64,000 nt of DNA from Fibrobacter sp. UWB11 (GTDB lineage Bacteria > Fibrobacterota > Fibrobacteria > Fibrobacterales > Fibrobacteraceae): contig NZ_FSRT01000003.1 of the NCBI RefSeq assembly GCF_900143015.1, positions 1 to 64,000 of the forward strand, in the 5' to 3' direction. How positions within the stretch are numbered: position 1 is the stretch's first letter; the number at the start of each line of letters is the position of its first letter. The notes beneath the pieces were generated by a model, which was not told the origin of the DNA, searched no databases, and saw only the letters and a program-made list of their open reading frames with translations. Positions 7,435 through 16,200 of this stretch are shown here, one piece after another. Position numbers and translations under genes: made by a program.

Positions 7435-8238
7435 TTATTTGCGGATGGCTTCGCGGATCCAATCCATGCGCTTGTCTTTCCAATACGACCAGTCATGCTC
7501 GCCCTCCTGGTCGAACCGGAGTTCGCAGTCCACCTGGACTGCCTTGCAGAATTCTTCTATCCACGAAACCGATTCATTCGACGGATAAAGCCTATCCTTA
7601 CCGCCCTGCAAAAAGCGGAAGCGTCCCGAATTCATCCGATGTTCGTTTACGCGAGCAACAGCCGAAGCCTCCCCCAGCATCTTGCCGAACGAACTCATCA
7701 GCAGACGATTTTCCACACGGCGCTTTCCCTGTATGGAATAGAAAAGCACGCCTAAAGCACCGTCCGAAACACCCACCAGCGAAACGCTCTCCACCGGCGC
7801 TTTTCTGCGGGCAGCAATAGAATCGAGTGCAGCATCCACCACATCAATCATGCTCTGCGTGACCCAATGTTTTTCACGACAGGCAGACACGCTTACCACA
7901 ATTTTTTCCGGATATAGATTTGCAAAATCATTACCGGCCACAAGGCCTTTCTCACAATTCGAGCTTCCCATGCCACCATGGAACCATACAACCACAGACG
8001 ACTTAGCCGCATTCGCGCGTTTTTTCACTTGCGAAGCATTTTTGTGGGCAGTCTTCGATTTCGCTTTAACAGCATTCGGCCACCAGATTCCCGTTGGACT
8101 TTGAACGCCCGATGCACCCACCGGAACCAAAAGAGTATCCGGCGCATTAAAGGCAAGTGCATTAGGTGCAGCAAAAGCCTGCGCACCAACAAGCATCAAC
8201 GTGAACAACACCGGAAGAGCTAAACTTAAATGCATCAT
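7435..8238 (-). CDS. Secreted alpha/beta-hydrolase-like protein
   Basis: About 267 residues with an N-terminal signal peptide (hydrophobic core, AQAFA-A cleavage near 23). The fold marks are an oxyanion-type HGGMGSSNC after the first strands, a nucleophile elbow GVSDGALG (Ser), an acid candidate in GGKDRLYPS and a terminal His in GEHDWSYW. That fits a periplasmic or secreted esterase/peptidase-like hydrolase; the substrate is unknown. A Lys/Ala-rich insert (about 55-78) precedes the first core strand. It overlaps the upstream membrane-protein gene by 4 bases (ATGA) and is the last gene of the three-gene minus-strand operon that starts at 9653. Confidence 0.7.
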   Translation of the reverse strand: MMHLSLALPVLFTLMLVGAQAFAAPNALAFNAPDTLLVPVGASGVQSPTGIWWPNAVKAKSKTAHKNASQVKKRANAAKSSVVVWFHGGMGSSNCEKGLVAGNDFANLYPEKIVVSVSACREKHWVTQSMIDVVDAALDSIAARRKAPVESVSLVGVSDGALGVLFYSIQGKRRVENRLLMSSFGKMLGEASAVARVNEHRMNSGRFRFLQGGKDRLYPSNESVSWIEEFCKAVQVDCELRFDQEGEHDWSYWKDKRMDWIREAIRK

Positions 8239-8855
8239 TCCACGTCGCTAGACTGTTCCTGTTCCACAACTTGGCGCGGCTTGTACACAATTCCAACGAC
8301 AACGAGCACAAGGCCAAACATAAACATCAAACCGACAAGTCCAACACCCATAAAGCACCAATAAAAATGATAGCCGTCCATCAAGAATTCCCAGCTAAGT
8401 TCTCCTTCAGTCGATATCATGGACTTGACGATATACTTGTCACCCACTTTTACAGCACGGACTTCCATAGGAACATCGCTTGCGTTCATCGCAGAGAAAT
8501 CATACCACTCCGCCATCTCGTCCAAGATTTCATCGTTTACATAAAGAACGAACGTGCACTTCGTATCGCCGTTAAGCTGGAAAAAGATTTTATCGAAAAA
8601 CGGGATATTCGAGCCACCGAACAAGCTCGGCACCGCCGCATAGCTCACCTTACCATAAAAGACATGCTCTGCAAGGAATCCCAGTTCTTCGGACATTCCG
8701 TATTCATACGAGCCGTCCGTCATTTCATAAGCAGAAAATTCTTTTGTAATTGTTCTTGCAAGCGGGTAAATGTACCAAGAAATCCAACTAGCCAGAAAAA
8801 TAAACAACAACCCAAAATTAATAAAGGCTACTTTACGGACACGGAAAAAAGACAT
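8235..8855 (-). CDS. Membrane protein of unknown function (two TM segments)
   Basis: About 206 residues. One membrane helix lies near the N-terminus (about 10-30, INFGLLFIFLASWISWYIYP) and one near the C-terminus (about 168-192, rich in G/V/L/F), with an extracytoplasmic domain of about 130 residues between. No family recognised. AAGGAA lies 5 bases before the ATG. The gene sits 9 bases after the next upstream gene and overlaps the hydrolase gene by 4 bases, so the three products probably act together at the inner membrane or in the periplasm. Confidence 0.65.
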   Translation of the reverse strand: MSFFRVRKVAFINFGLLFIFLASWISWYIYPLARTITKEFSAYEMTDGSYEYGMSEELGFLAEHVFYGKVSYAAVPSLFGGSNIPFFDKIFFQLNGDTKCTFVLYVNDEILDEMAEWYDFSAMNASDVPMEVRAVKVGDKYIVKSMISTEGELSWEFLMDGYHFYWCFMGVGLVGLMFMFGLVLVVVGIVYKPRQVVEQEQSSDVE

Positions 8856-8864
8856 TTCAATTCC

Positions 8865-9653
8865 TTACTGTTTAGACTTGAATATGAAGAAGAAAGTTGC
8901 AAGCAAAAGGACTAGCGACAAGAAGTAGAACGCAAGCGGAATCTTTCCCGAAAGCGAAATTTCTTTCACGTTTTCCATTTGAAAAAAGTGGAGCAATTCG
9001 TCACTTGCACTGAGCGTTTTTTCGTTATCGAACTGGTTCCAGGCACTATACAAATCGATATTTTTTTGGAGCAGCAATTCTACGCGCCTATTTATCGACG
9101 CAGGCAATTCCAACTGGCCTTCGGGCAACACGGCATACCCCGCCCTCGCAGAGTCAAGTTTACGCATAAGCGGCAAATCAACGCCCGCCGAATTCATTTC
9201 TATCAGGCGGTAAACTTTTTCTAGTTCATCGAACCAGGCAGAACGTTCCGAAAGGTAACGCTGCAGGCAAGAAACTTTCGCAAGCACACTCGACTTAAAA
9301 TTGTCAACCGATGCCTTTGACGGAGCAGAAAAACCATTCTGTTCAAGTTTCCGGATTCCGCCCTCGAACGAGAGAGCCACCTCGCGAAGCGTCATTATCT
9401 GCGCAAGGACCACCGCAGAATCGACCCCGTAACCGCTCCGGACATGTTCCATCGAGCGCATCAGGCTTGCATCGGCAAACTGGTAATCGCAAAGCGACTT
9501 CACGTATTGGGAATAAACGGCAACCTGCGGTTTCTGCGAAACGTAAAACAACGCCGTAAGGCAAATCGTAAGAACAACGACAAGCCAAATCCAGGGTGTT
9601 TGGATTTTCATGTGCAAAGTTTCTGCAATTATTTTTTTTGTTTGCTCGTTCAC
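8865..9653 (-). CDS. Membrane protein of unknown function with helical extracytoplasmic domain
   Basis: About 262 residues: an N-terminal membrane helix (about 20-40, WIWLVVVLTICLTALFYV), a long mostly helical region (about 45-230) and a second membrane helix near the end (FYFLSLVLLLATFFFIF) before a short KSKQ tail. The layout is like that of its operon neighbour at 8235, although the sequences differ. The given start is GTG; an in-frame ATG 42 bases downstream (MKIQTPW) is a credible alternative, and neither has a good ribosome site. It is divergent from the YwqK-like lipoprotein gene, with a gap of about 34 bases. Confidence 0.6.
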   Translation of the reverse strand: MNEQTKKIIAETLHMKIQTPWIWLVVVLTICLTALFYVSQKPQVAVYSQYVKSLCDYQFADASLMRSMEHVRSGYGVDSAVVLAQIMTLREVALSFEGGIRKLEQNGFSAPSKASVDNFKSSVLAKVSCLQRYLSERSAWFDELEKVYRLIEMNSAGVDLPLMRKLDSARAGYAVLPEGQLELPASINRRVELLLQKNIDLYSAWNQFDNEKTLSASDELLHFFQMENVKEISLSGKIPLAFYFLSLVLLLATFFFIFKSKQ

Positions 9654-9687
9654 ATCTAGAAATTACTTTTTTTCTACTTTACGAACA

Positions 9688-11088
9688 ATGAAGTTCCATC
9701 AATTCATCGCTTTTTCTGCACTTTTATGCTATTTCGCCGGCTGTACAGTCGAGCGGGCTGAAGAACAAATACTCGCAAGACACGTAAACGGTGTCAAAAA
9801 GACCTCCATTTGGGTTTACCCGGACGGAACAGTCCTTAAACGCAACGAATGGTACAACGACGGCATCAAGGAATTCGAAATTCCGTACAAGGATGGCGTA
9901 CCGCACGGCGAATTCAAGCGCTGGACGGGTTTTGGCGATATTGCCATGACCGGCAACTACAACAAAGGGCAGCAAGACGGCAAGTGGACCGTTTACTACC
10001 AGAACAAGAAAGTCGAAGCAGTCCAGTATTACAAGGATGACCACCCTGTTGGTGACTGGGAAGGCTATCACCACAATGGTGTAAAGGCTTTTGAAGAACA
10101 TTACGACGACAAAGGCAACCCCACTGGAGTATGGAAAAAGTGGCACGACAACGGAATCCTCGCCGAAGAAAACAGCAACTGTTACGATGCGAAGAGAAAC
10201 TTTATTCATGACGGGGAAAACGAACCGAATCCGGGATACATCAAACGCTATGGTCGTGACTGCAGAATTGTGGAATACTACGAATGCGAAGGCGAAGAGA
10301 AATCAGGCATTTACAAGCGGTATTACGAATCGTATGGAGAACCCGATTCCACTGGCGAAAGTTGCAACAAAGCCCAAATCAAGGAAGAAGGATTCGCAGA
10401 CAGCGACATCCTTTTCGACCCGCACACAACCTACAGGGCAGACGGTTCCCTCATCAAAAAAATCAAGTCGGATTATTTCAAGGGGCGTGAAAAAATACAG
10501 TGGTTCGACGAAAACAACAACGTTGTACGGGAAAGCAATTTTATTACGGAAGAAACAGACGGACCTGTAGAAAGCTCCGGCATTTCCTACGGAACTTGTG
10601 CCAACTCTTCCACGCTGTTCTGCGCCGAGACTTCGTTTGTCCGTTCTTCTTGGCCCAGCGGGACACTCGACACTTGCACCTTAAGCTACAAGGATGCGTT
10701 CAAACAAAGCATCGGCAAGTTTCCGGTATCGTTACGCTACATCAAGGCAGGACACGTTCTTTTATACGAAGAATTCTGGGCGTACGACGATCCACCGACA
10801 AGCTATGGAGATCCAGCTCTTCGCATAAGCCGCAGTTTCTACCCAGACAGCATGGGTGGCAAAATGGCAAGCGAAGGTTTTTGGCAAAGATCTCCTGACG
10901 GCAAATCCAAACGCCACGGCATCTGGCGCAACTGGTACCCGAGCGGAATTCTTCGTGACAGCCTTACCTACGTAAACGGGGAACGCGTGGGCGAGCAGTT
11001 CAGCTACGACAGCACGGGAAAACTCACAATACATAAAACAGAGAACGGCAAAAACCGCCCTGTCATCATGCATTTGCTAGGAAATTAG
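9688..11088 (+). CDS. Lipoprotein with MORN/YwqK-type repeats
   Basis: Predicted lipoprotein of about 466 residues; the signal MKFHQFIAFSALLCYFAGC fixes the start at the ATG at 9688 rather than an upstream in-frame ATG. From about residue 40 it is built from 20-25-residue repeats such as WYNDGIKEFEIPYKDGVPHG, GEFKRW, GKWTVYYQNKKVEAVQYYKD and HHNGVKAFEEHYDDKGNPTG. This is the MORN_2/YwqK pattern (GxWxxYYxNGxxxxExxYxxG). A middle part (about 215-360) is less repetitive, and the repeats return at the C-terminus. Such proteins are often auto-annotated as 'YwqK antitoxin', but no toxin gene is adjacent, so that name is not justified here. It is probably a surface or periplasmic scaffold. Confidence 0.75.
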   Translation: MKFHQFIAFSALLCYFAGCTVERAEEQILARHVNGVKKTSIWVYPDGTVLKRNEWYNDGIKEFEIPYKDGVPHGEFKRWTGFGDIAMTGNYNKGQQDGKWTVYYQNKKVEAVQYYKDDHPVGDWEGYHHNGVKAFEEHYDDKGNPTGVWKKWHDNGILAEENSNCYDAKRNFIHDGENEPNPGYIKRYGRDCRIVEYYECEGEEKSGIYKRYYESYGEPDSTGESCNKAQIKEEGFADSDILFDPHTTYRADGSLIKKIKSDYFKGREKIQWFDENNNVVRESNFITEETDGPVESSGISYGTCANSSTLFCAETSFVRSSWPSGTLDTCTLSYKDAFKQSIGKFPVSLRYIKAGHVLLYEEFWAYDDPPTSYGDPALRISRSFYPDSMGGKMASEGFWQRSPDGKSKRHGIWRNWYPSGILRDSLTYVNGERVGEQFSYDSTGKLTIHKTENGKNRPVIMHLLGN

Positions 11089-11100
11089 AAACTTAAATAG

Positions 11101-11126
11101 ATTGCCGCGCTTCGTTCGCAATGACG
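11101..11126. repeat. Short reverse copy of the CGTCATTGCGA repeat
   Basis: ATTGCCGCGCTTCGTTCGC followed by AATGACG is a compact inverted copy of the element at 6092-6125. It separates the convergent YwqK-like and pilin-like genes and ends in a T-run, so it could also act as a plus-strand terminator. Confidence 0.6.
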
Positions 11127-11153
11127 TTTTTCTAAGATCTAAGTTTTAAATTC

Positions 11154-11612
11154 TCATCTTATAACGCTCGAGACTTCTATAGACTGTGTCGAGCCTTTGA
11201 AATTCCAGGAGACTTTGACTTTCACCTGTTTTGCATAAACATGTGACGTTGTTTCGAACGGAGACACATTTTGCGATGCGTTATTTGACGTTGCCGAAAC
11301 AGTCACTTGCGAGGAATACGTCACTGTAGCAGAATCGCGAAGGCCTCGGGCCCACTTGCGGTCAATGGTATGGACATCAAAAGTCGTATCGTCCAGCGCT
11401 TTCGACGGGATAGATTCCATGCCTACAGATTTTAAAGAATCCAAAACTTGCTGAGCAACTTCAACAGCGCCATCGCGGCCGCGAATACGCAACAAAACAT
11501 CGCGGTTTCCACCGCGAAAGTCCTGTATTGCCATATACAATCCAACGACCGCAACAGCGACCAGGATTGCAGCAATACCGAAGCTTTTCTTATGTTTGAA
11601 GAGTTTCGCCAT
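11154..11612 (-). CDS. Type IV pilin-like minor subunit lacking the canonical processing motif
   Basis: About 152 residues. A basic N-terminus (AKLFKHKKSFG) leads into one hydrophobic helix (IAAILVAVAVVGLYMAIQ), followed by a beta-rich soluble domain. The shape is that of a minor pilin or pseudopilin with the processing Gly before Ile, but the usual Glu at +5 is absent. It lies 7 bases after a clear GspH/FimT-type gene, which supports a role in the same pilus or secretion system. ATG 11610-11612 is chosen over a TTG two codons earlier. No other pilus assembly gene is nearby. Confidence 0.6.
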   Translation of the reverse strand: MAKLFKHKKSFGIAAILVAVAVVGLYMAIQDFRGGNRDVLLRIRGRDGAVEVAQQVLDSLKSVGMESIPSKALDDTTFDVHTIDRKWARGLRDSATVTYSSQVTVSATSNNASQNVSPFETTSHVYAKQVKVKVSWNFKGSTQSIEVSSVIR

Positions 11613-11619
11613 AGTCAAC

Positions 11620-12168
11620 CTACAATTTCATCCAAACGCCACCCGTTCTCCACCAAGGAACGATCACATTGTTGTTTTTTTCTTTTTGGGCACGAGCAAA
11701 AACCAAATCATCCCCATACTGCATGCACAAATAGCCTTCCGTGGGAGCCGCCGAAATGCCCATACGCGGTACAAACATCGCGCCATCACCCCAATTGGTT
11801 CCAAATTCATCCAAGTCTATAGCATCATTGTCACAGCCAAATCTTGCAGGCGATTCGAGATTATACACATCGTACAATGCAGGTGGACGATCGACATTAC
11901 AAGAGCCATCAATAGGTTCAAAAACTTGAAGTTCCTGTTCAGTACTGTTAGACACTTTCACGCAAAGGCGCTTTGACATACGGCTAGACTCGTTAGCAAC
12001 ACGTTCCAAGAACGCCGTCACATTCACGGCGTTATCCTTCATACGGCTATTAATCACGGCACCTCTCAAGCCCGCAACTCCCATTGTAGTCAAAATACCC
12101 ATTATTGCCACAACGACAACAACTTCTACTAGGGTAAAGCCGCTCTTTTTAGAACTGTGATTCAACAT
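11620..12168 (-). CDS. Prepilin-type protein, GspH/FimT-like
   Basis: About 182 residues with a textbook class III signal: basic leader KKSG, then FTLVEVVVVVAIMGILTTMGVAGL, cleaved after Gly and methylated on Phe, with Glu at +5. The C-terminal domain (about 45-182) has Cys residues and the beta-rich layout of GspH/FimT minor pilins, which prime fibre assembly in type II secretion or type IV pili. It is followed by the pilin-like gene at 11154. A possible promoter lies at 12239-12266. Confidence 0.88.
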   Translation of the reverse strand: MLNHSSKKSGFTLVEVVVVVAIMGILTTMGVAGLRGAVINSRMKDNAVNVTAFLERVANESSRMSKRLCVKVSNSTEQELQVFEPIDGSCNVDRPPALYDVYNLESPARFGCDNDAIDLDEFGTNWGDGAMFVPRMGISAAPTEGYLCMQYGDDLVFARAQKEKNNNVIVPWWRTGGVWMKL

Positions 12169-12238
12169 ACAAAAATCTCCACGGTGGACCGCTCAAAAAG
12201 TTAACAATAAAAGTATTCTTTTTTTCGCCTTGGTCCAA

Positions 12239-12266
12239 TTTATAATATACATTAACGCACCCACAA
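12239..12266 (-). promoter_or_regulatory. Possible promoter of the pilin pair
   Basis: On the minus strand TTGTGG (12261-12266), 16 bases, then TATAAA (12239-12244). Both hexamers are imperfect; the position about 70 bases before the pilin start is suitable. The remainder of the 12169-12386 gap is AT-rich with no gene seen. Confidence 0.35.
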
Positions 12267-12365
12267 AAGTAAACATTTGTAAACAGAAAATATTTTTTTC
12301 CGTAAAAATGTGATAAAATCCATGTTAATTTGTGTAATCATGTAAATAAACCTACTCAAATTTGC

Positions 12366-12371
12366 TATATT
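12366..12371 (+). promoter_or_regulatory. -10 element TTTGC-TATATT of tRNA-Leu(UAA)
   Basis: TATATT preceded by TTTGC ends 15 bases before the tRNA. No good -35 is visible at 16-18 bases. A similar TTTG-TATATT stands before the FISUMP gene at 27293-27298. Confidence 0.45.
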
Positions 12372-12386
12372 CTGCACGCACAACCT

Positions 12387-12469
<83 letters not shown>

Positions 12470-12507
12470 TTGTTTTTGTGCTTCACTTCGCAGAAGGGAG
12501 GTAGATC

Positions 12508-12933
12508 ATGATTGAATTCTATCCAAACAGCATATATTATCCGCGCGAAGCGGTCGATGAAAAGCTTGCCAAAGGCGAGCTCGAAAAGACCAAAAAGTAC
12601 TTGATCGGCTGGACTGAACGCCACCGCGACGAAATTTGGGAATGTGCCCGCGAAGATGCCGAACAGCCTTCTGACGAAATCCTCCTCGACAACCTCCGTG
12701 CCCTCCTTCTTTGCAAGGGTTCCCTGCAACCGGCCGCCGAAATGGGCGCCATGATTCGCGAAATCACGAAGGAAGTCTGGTACCAGAACGAAAACGGTCC
12801 GAAAGACCCGGACATGATCGCTGTGGACTGGCAGACGAAGTACTTGACCAAGTGGCGCGAAGCCCGCATGTTCGAAGCATTCGTGCTTATCGAAAAGAAC
12901 GCAAAGCAGCTCGTCGATATTCTCAGAGCGTAA
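12508..12933 (+). CDS. Hypothetical cytoplasmic protein
   Basis: About 141 residues, unrecognised. It is hydrophilic, rich in Glu, Lys, Trp and Arg, largely helical by composition, with no signal or membrane segment. Conserved-looking blocks are FYPNSIYYPREAVDEKLAKG and EVWYQNENGPKDPD. A strong ribosome site (AAGGGAGG) lies about 6 bases before the ATG and a good terminator follows, so it is a real gene. It starts 39 bases after tRNA-Leu and could be cotranscribed with it. Confidence 0.75.
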   Translation: MIEFYPNSIYYPREAVDEKLAKGELEKTKKYLIGWTERHRDEIWECAREDAEQPSDEILLDNLRALLLCKGSLQPAAEMGAMIREITKEVWYQNENGPKDPDMIAVDWQTKYLTKWREARMFEAFVLIEKNAKQLVDILRA

Positions 12934-12993
12934 TAACAATACGGGCCATGGGCGTACCCGCCTACGGCTCACTTTGAGTTACAAGCATTTTCG

Positions 12994-13022
12994 CCCCGGA
13001 CTAAAGTCTGGGGTATTTTTTG
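12994..13022 (+). terminator. Terminator of the 12508 gene
   Basis: CCCCGGACT/AGTCTGGGG, a 9-bp stem with a 2-base apparent loop, followed by TATTTTTTG. Confidence 0.88.
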
Positions 13023-13046
13023 TTCCCAAAAGGCGCGAATAGCGAC

Positions 13047-13080
13047 AAAAAAGGCGGTCGCAACATGCGATACCGCCTCG
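13047..13080 (-). terminator. Terminator after the giant protein and 43-aa peptide genes
   Basis: On the minus strand AGGCGGT pairs with ACCGCCT across 13 bases and is followed by T6. It lies 38 bases beyond the peptide stop, so peptide and giant protein share one terminator. Confidence 0.85.
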
Positions 13081-13117
13081 TAAATGGATAGAAAGACTTA
13101 TTACAATTCTAGATTAT

Positions 13118-13249
13118 TTAGTCATCCAAAATGATAATTTTCATTCTGTCCGGGTAGCTGGAATCAAGGAGTGCTCCCTGCACACGGATGGGAAACACCT
13201 TCATTTCAGGCCGTTTATATTTTCTCTTTTTCAATTCTAATTTCGTCAT
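13118..13249 (-). CDS. 43-aa peptide of the YxxPExxV-LLxxS family
   Basis: A short gene 12 bases after the stop of the giant secreted protein and before their shared terminator. It encodes 43 residues: a basic N-terminus (KLELKKRK), the core YKRPEMKV, then VQGALLDSS, and an acidic end (ILDD). Two other short genes, after the second giant protein (35089-35217 and 35201-35356), share the same core with identical spacing: Pro-Glu is followed 13 residues later by Leu-Leu, then x-[Ser/Gly]-Ser. Three independent copies with exact spacing make chance unlikely. I recall similar short hypothetical proteins from Bacteroides and Prevotella, function unknown to me. No ribosome site is evident; coupling to the upstream stop is likely. 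Confidence 0.7.
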   Translation of the reverse strand: MTKLELKKRKYKRPEMKVFPIRVQGALLDSSYPDRMKIIILDD

Positions 13250-13261
13250 TTTTCAACTGCT

Positions 13262-16200
13262 TTATTTTACAAACTTCTTTCCGTAGTAAGCTCCACGAGC
13301 CTTCTTTCCGTTGCCCACGATACGGCCCTTAAGGTCGTAAGTATGCGGCATAAAGTTCACACGGTACGGAGTCGTGCGGACATTGTGCTGCCCGATAACG
13401 GTCGTATGCTCTTCTTCGGTTTCTTCATCGTCGATAATCACGATGCGCATAGACGCCGGGAGTTCGTCAATAGAGCTTGTCGTAGCCGTCTTGGCGATGG
13501 CACCATTAGCACGGACAGCCGAAGCGGAAGATTTTTTGACAAGGTAAGCACGCATCGGATTAACCCATGCACCTGCAGCCGCCTTGACGAAATCACCTAC
13601 TTCTACACCGGTTTTTTTGTCTGCGTTGCCGGCAAATCCGTAAATGCTACCCAGTTCAGGATTGCCTTCTTCCCATTTCTTATAAGTCAAGCTTCCGCGG
13701 AATTCCCATTCCGAAGACTTGTTCGTACCATTGTCAACTGCATCCCTCGTGACTTCGAGCGTCACAGAGCCTTTGATATCGAACTTATCGCCATCCATCA
13801 AAACGATATACGGCGTGTAAGCGTTCAATGTCACATGTTCAGACGATGTGTTTTCCCAGACGACATGCATGCCGACAGCCTTTTGACCGTCTTCCACCAC
13901 GATTTTGCTGAATGCAAGGACTTGCTTTAGACCCTTGATTTGGCTCGTGCTTACGCTGAACGGCAAGACGATGGTAGAACGAGATTCTTTCGTAAAGCTA
14001 CGTTCGAACTTAACCGAATCGACCGTAATTTCTTCGTCAATATTCACAGTTCCGTCTTCACCATAATTAGCATCGATGGCTGCAATCGAATGTCCATCCT
14101 CATCCTTGAAAATTCCGACTGAGGCGAAATCTGCAGTCCTTTCGAGGATAGCAAAGTGCTTTTCAATATCACCCCTATAATTACCCATGCCGGTGATTTT
14201 CACATAAGGCGCGGTCGAAGATTTTTCCACATTTTCAAAACATTCCACGGTGTAGTCCGTCTTGACTTTAAGCGTCTTTTTGCCATCCTTCACGACAACA
14301 TCGGGGCAAACAGGATTACCCGTGTAAGCCTGAACCGCAATGTCATCGACAACGATATCCTCACTGGTAATCCACTTTAGAGGGGTAAGCATCTTGCCAC
14401 TGAGTGAAGATCCATAAAAATTAATGGGTACAGGCTCATCATAAATATTGCCATCTTCATCCTTAAAAGCTTTACCTTTGGCAATATCAATGGCCATGGA
14501 GGGGCTAGAAGCTGCTATACGGAGTTCCTCTGCGGTAATATGATCATCGGTGGAATTCCAACCTAAAGTGACTGACCATCCTTCCATTAGTGATGCATCT
14601 ACGGAGCCTCCATTTACCACTAAACCATAAGCATAGATTCGACCTACGTTTATATTACCGCCATTGATTGTAGCCCCATCACCATCTGCTACAATTTCAT
14701 CAAAAGTGAAATTACCACCATAGATGCACAAATTCTCAGAAATCCCAAGTTTTTTTGCATTGAACGAACCCGTGCCACGCGATTGCGTATGAATATAGAG
14801 AGCATCGAAATACATGTTTTGCGCTTCAACATTGAGTTTGGCGCCGTCAGCAAGGATAAGGTGAACATCATCACTGAATGAGAGAGTCTTTAAAGCTTCA
14901 CTTGAGAAGGTCACTTCGCCTTGCACAACATACCATCCACCGGTAAATCTTAAATAATGATTTTCATCAGGTTCACCGATATCGCTTGTAAGCAAGAAAT
15001 ATTCAGTCACTTTCTGCGTCTTGCCATCTTCATCGACATATTCAACAGGCTTCATATCGTCCCATATTGCATAGGCAGTTGTATGGCCAGAAATAGGAGC
15101 GGACCAGTCAAATACCTTGGTGCCTTCTTTCGTAGCAGCCCATCCGACGAATGTTGTACCTACACGGGTCGGATCTTCGGGCTTTGTAACGTGCGCTTCG
15201 CCATTTTCGTCAAAGGAAGCAATAGTCTCCTTAGGCTGGATGCCATCCTGGTTATCAATGTACACGATATAGCATGGCACTATAGGTTTATCCTTAAAGG
15301 CGTTGTTATATTCATAACGATGACAAATTTTGCCATTTTCTTCCTTAAAGGTCTTGCCATTTGCAATAGAAAAAGAATTCGCAGAACCTAAGGTATAACG
15401 GTCTTTTGCACTGCGCCAATCCAAGATAACATCATAAACCTTGAGTGTATATTCAGGTTCTTCTGCATCGGTATTAGAGGAAATATTCACGATACCGCTG
15501 TTAATATAAATTCTTCCGGGATAATATTCGGTTTTTACAGCAGGGCGACCAGCTGCATGGCCATTTCTTACGGTTACGATTCCACCGTTAAAGGTCACTT
15601 TTTGATGGGCGAGAATTGTACTGTTTGTTTCTGACGAATCATAGGCCGTTAGCTTACCCGTGCCAAGCGTCTGAGCATAAAACGTCAAGTTCCCTGAAGA
15701 TTGGATTACGGTCTTATCATATGCAATGGCTTTCAGTTCTGCGCCATCCGCAAGGATGATATGCGCATCCCCATTGAACGAGAGCGTGTAATCCTCAACA
15801 TAAACGTCTACGCTATCGTAGAAAGTATTATGCACCACATACCAAGCGCCCGGGAGGTTGACGACGCCTTCTTCTTCGTTGGCTTTGATAAGGTCGCTTG
15901 TGAGCACGGTATAACTATTTAGAGATTGAGATTGACCATTTTCGTCAATATATTCAAGCCTGTCTTTGTTCCATTGGGCAAAGAGGGTCATATTTTCAGT
16001 GACAGGGATATTGAAAAAATATCCCCTTGTGCCATCTTCAGTGGTGGACCAGCGATAAAACTTGGATCCGTTGCGGGTTGGAGCCGGCGGCTCAGCAATG
16101 TTGGCATAGCCTTGTTCGTTGAAGGTCGCTGCAGCAACCACAGGTTCCGTGCCGTTCAGCGCTTGGAATGTAACCGCATAGCACGGCTTAAGTGTCTTGC

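Noticed and set aside
9688-11088. Naming the MORN/YwqK lipoprotein an antitoxin
   Set aside because: No toxin partner nearby and it has a lipoprotein signal; the name comes from automatic annotation of the repeat.
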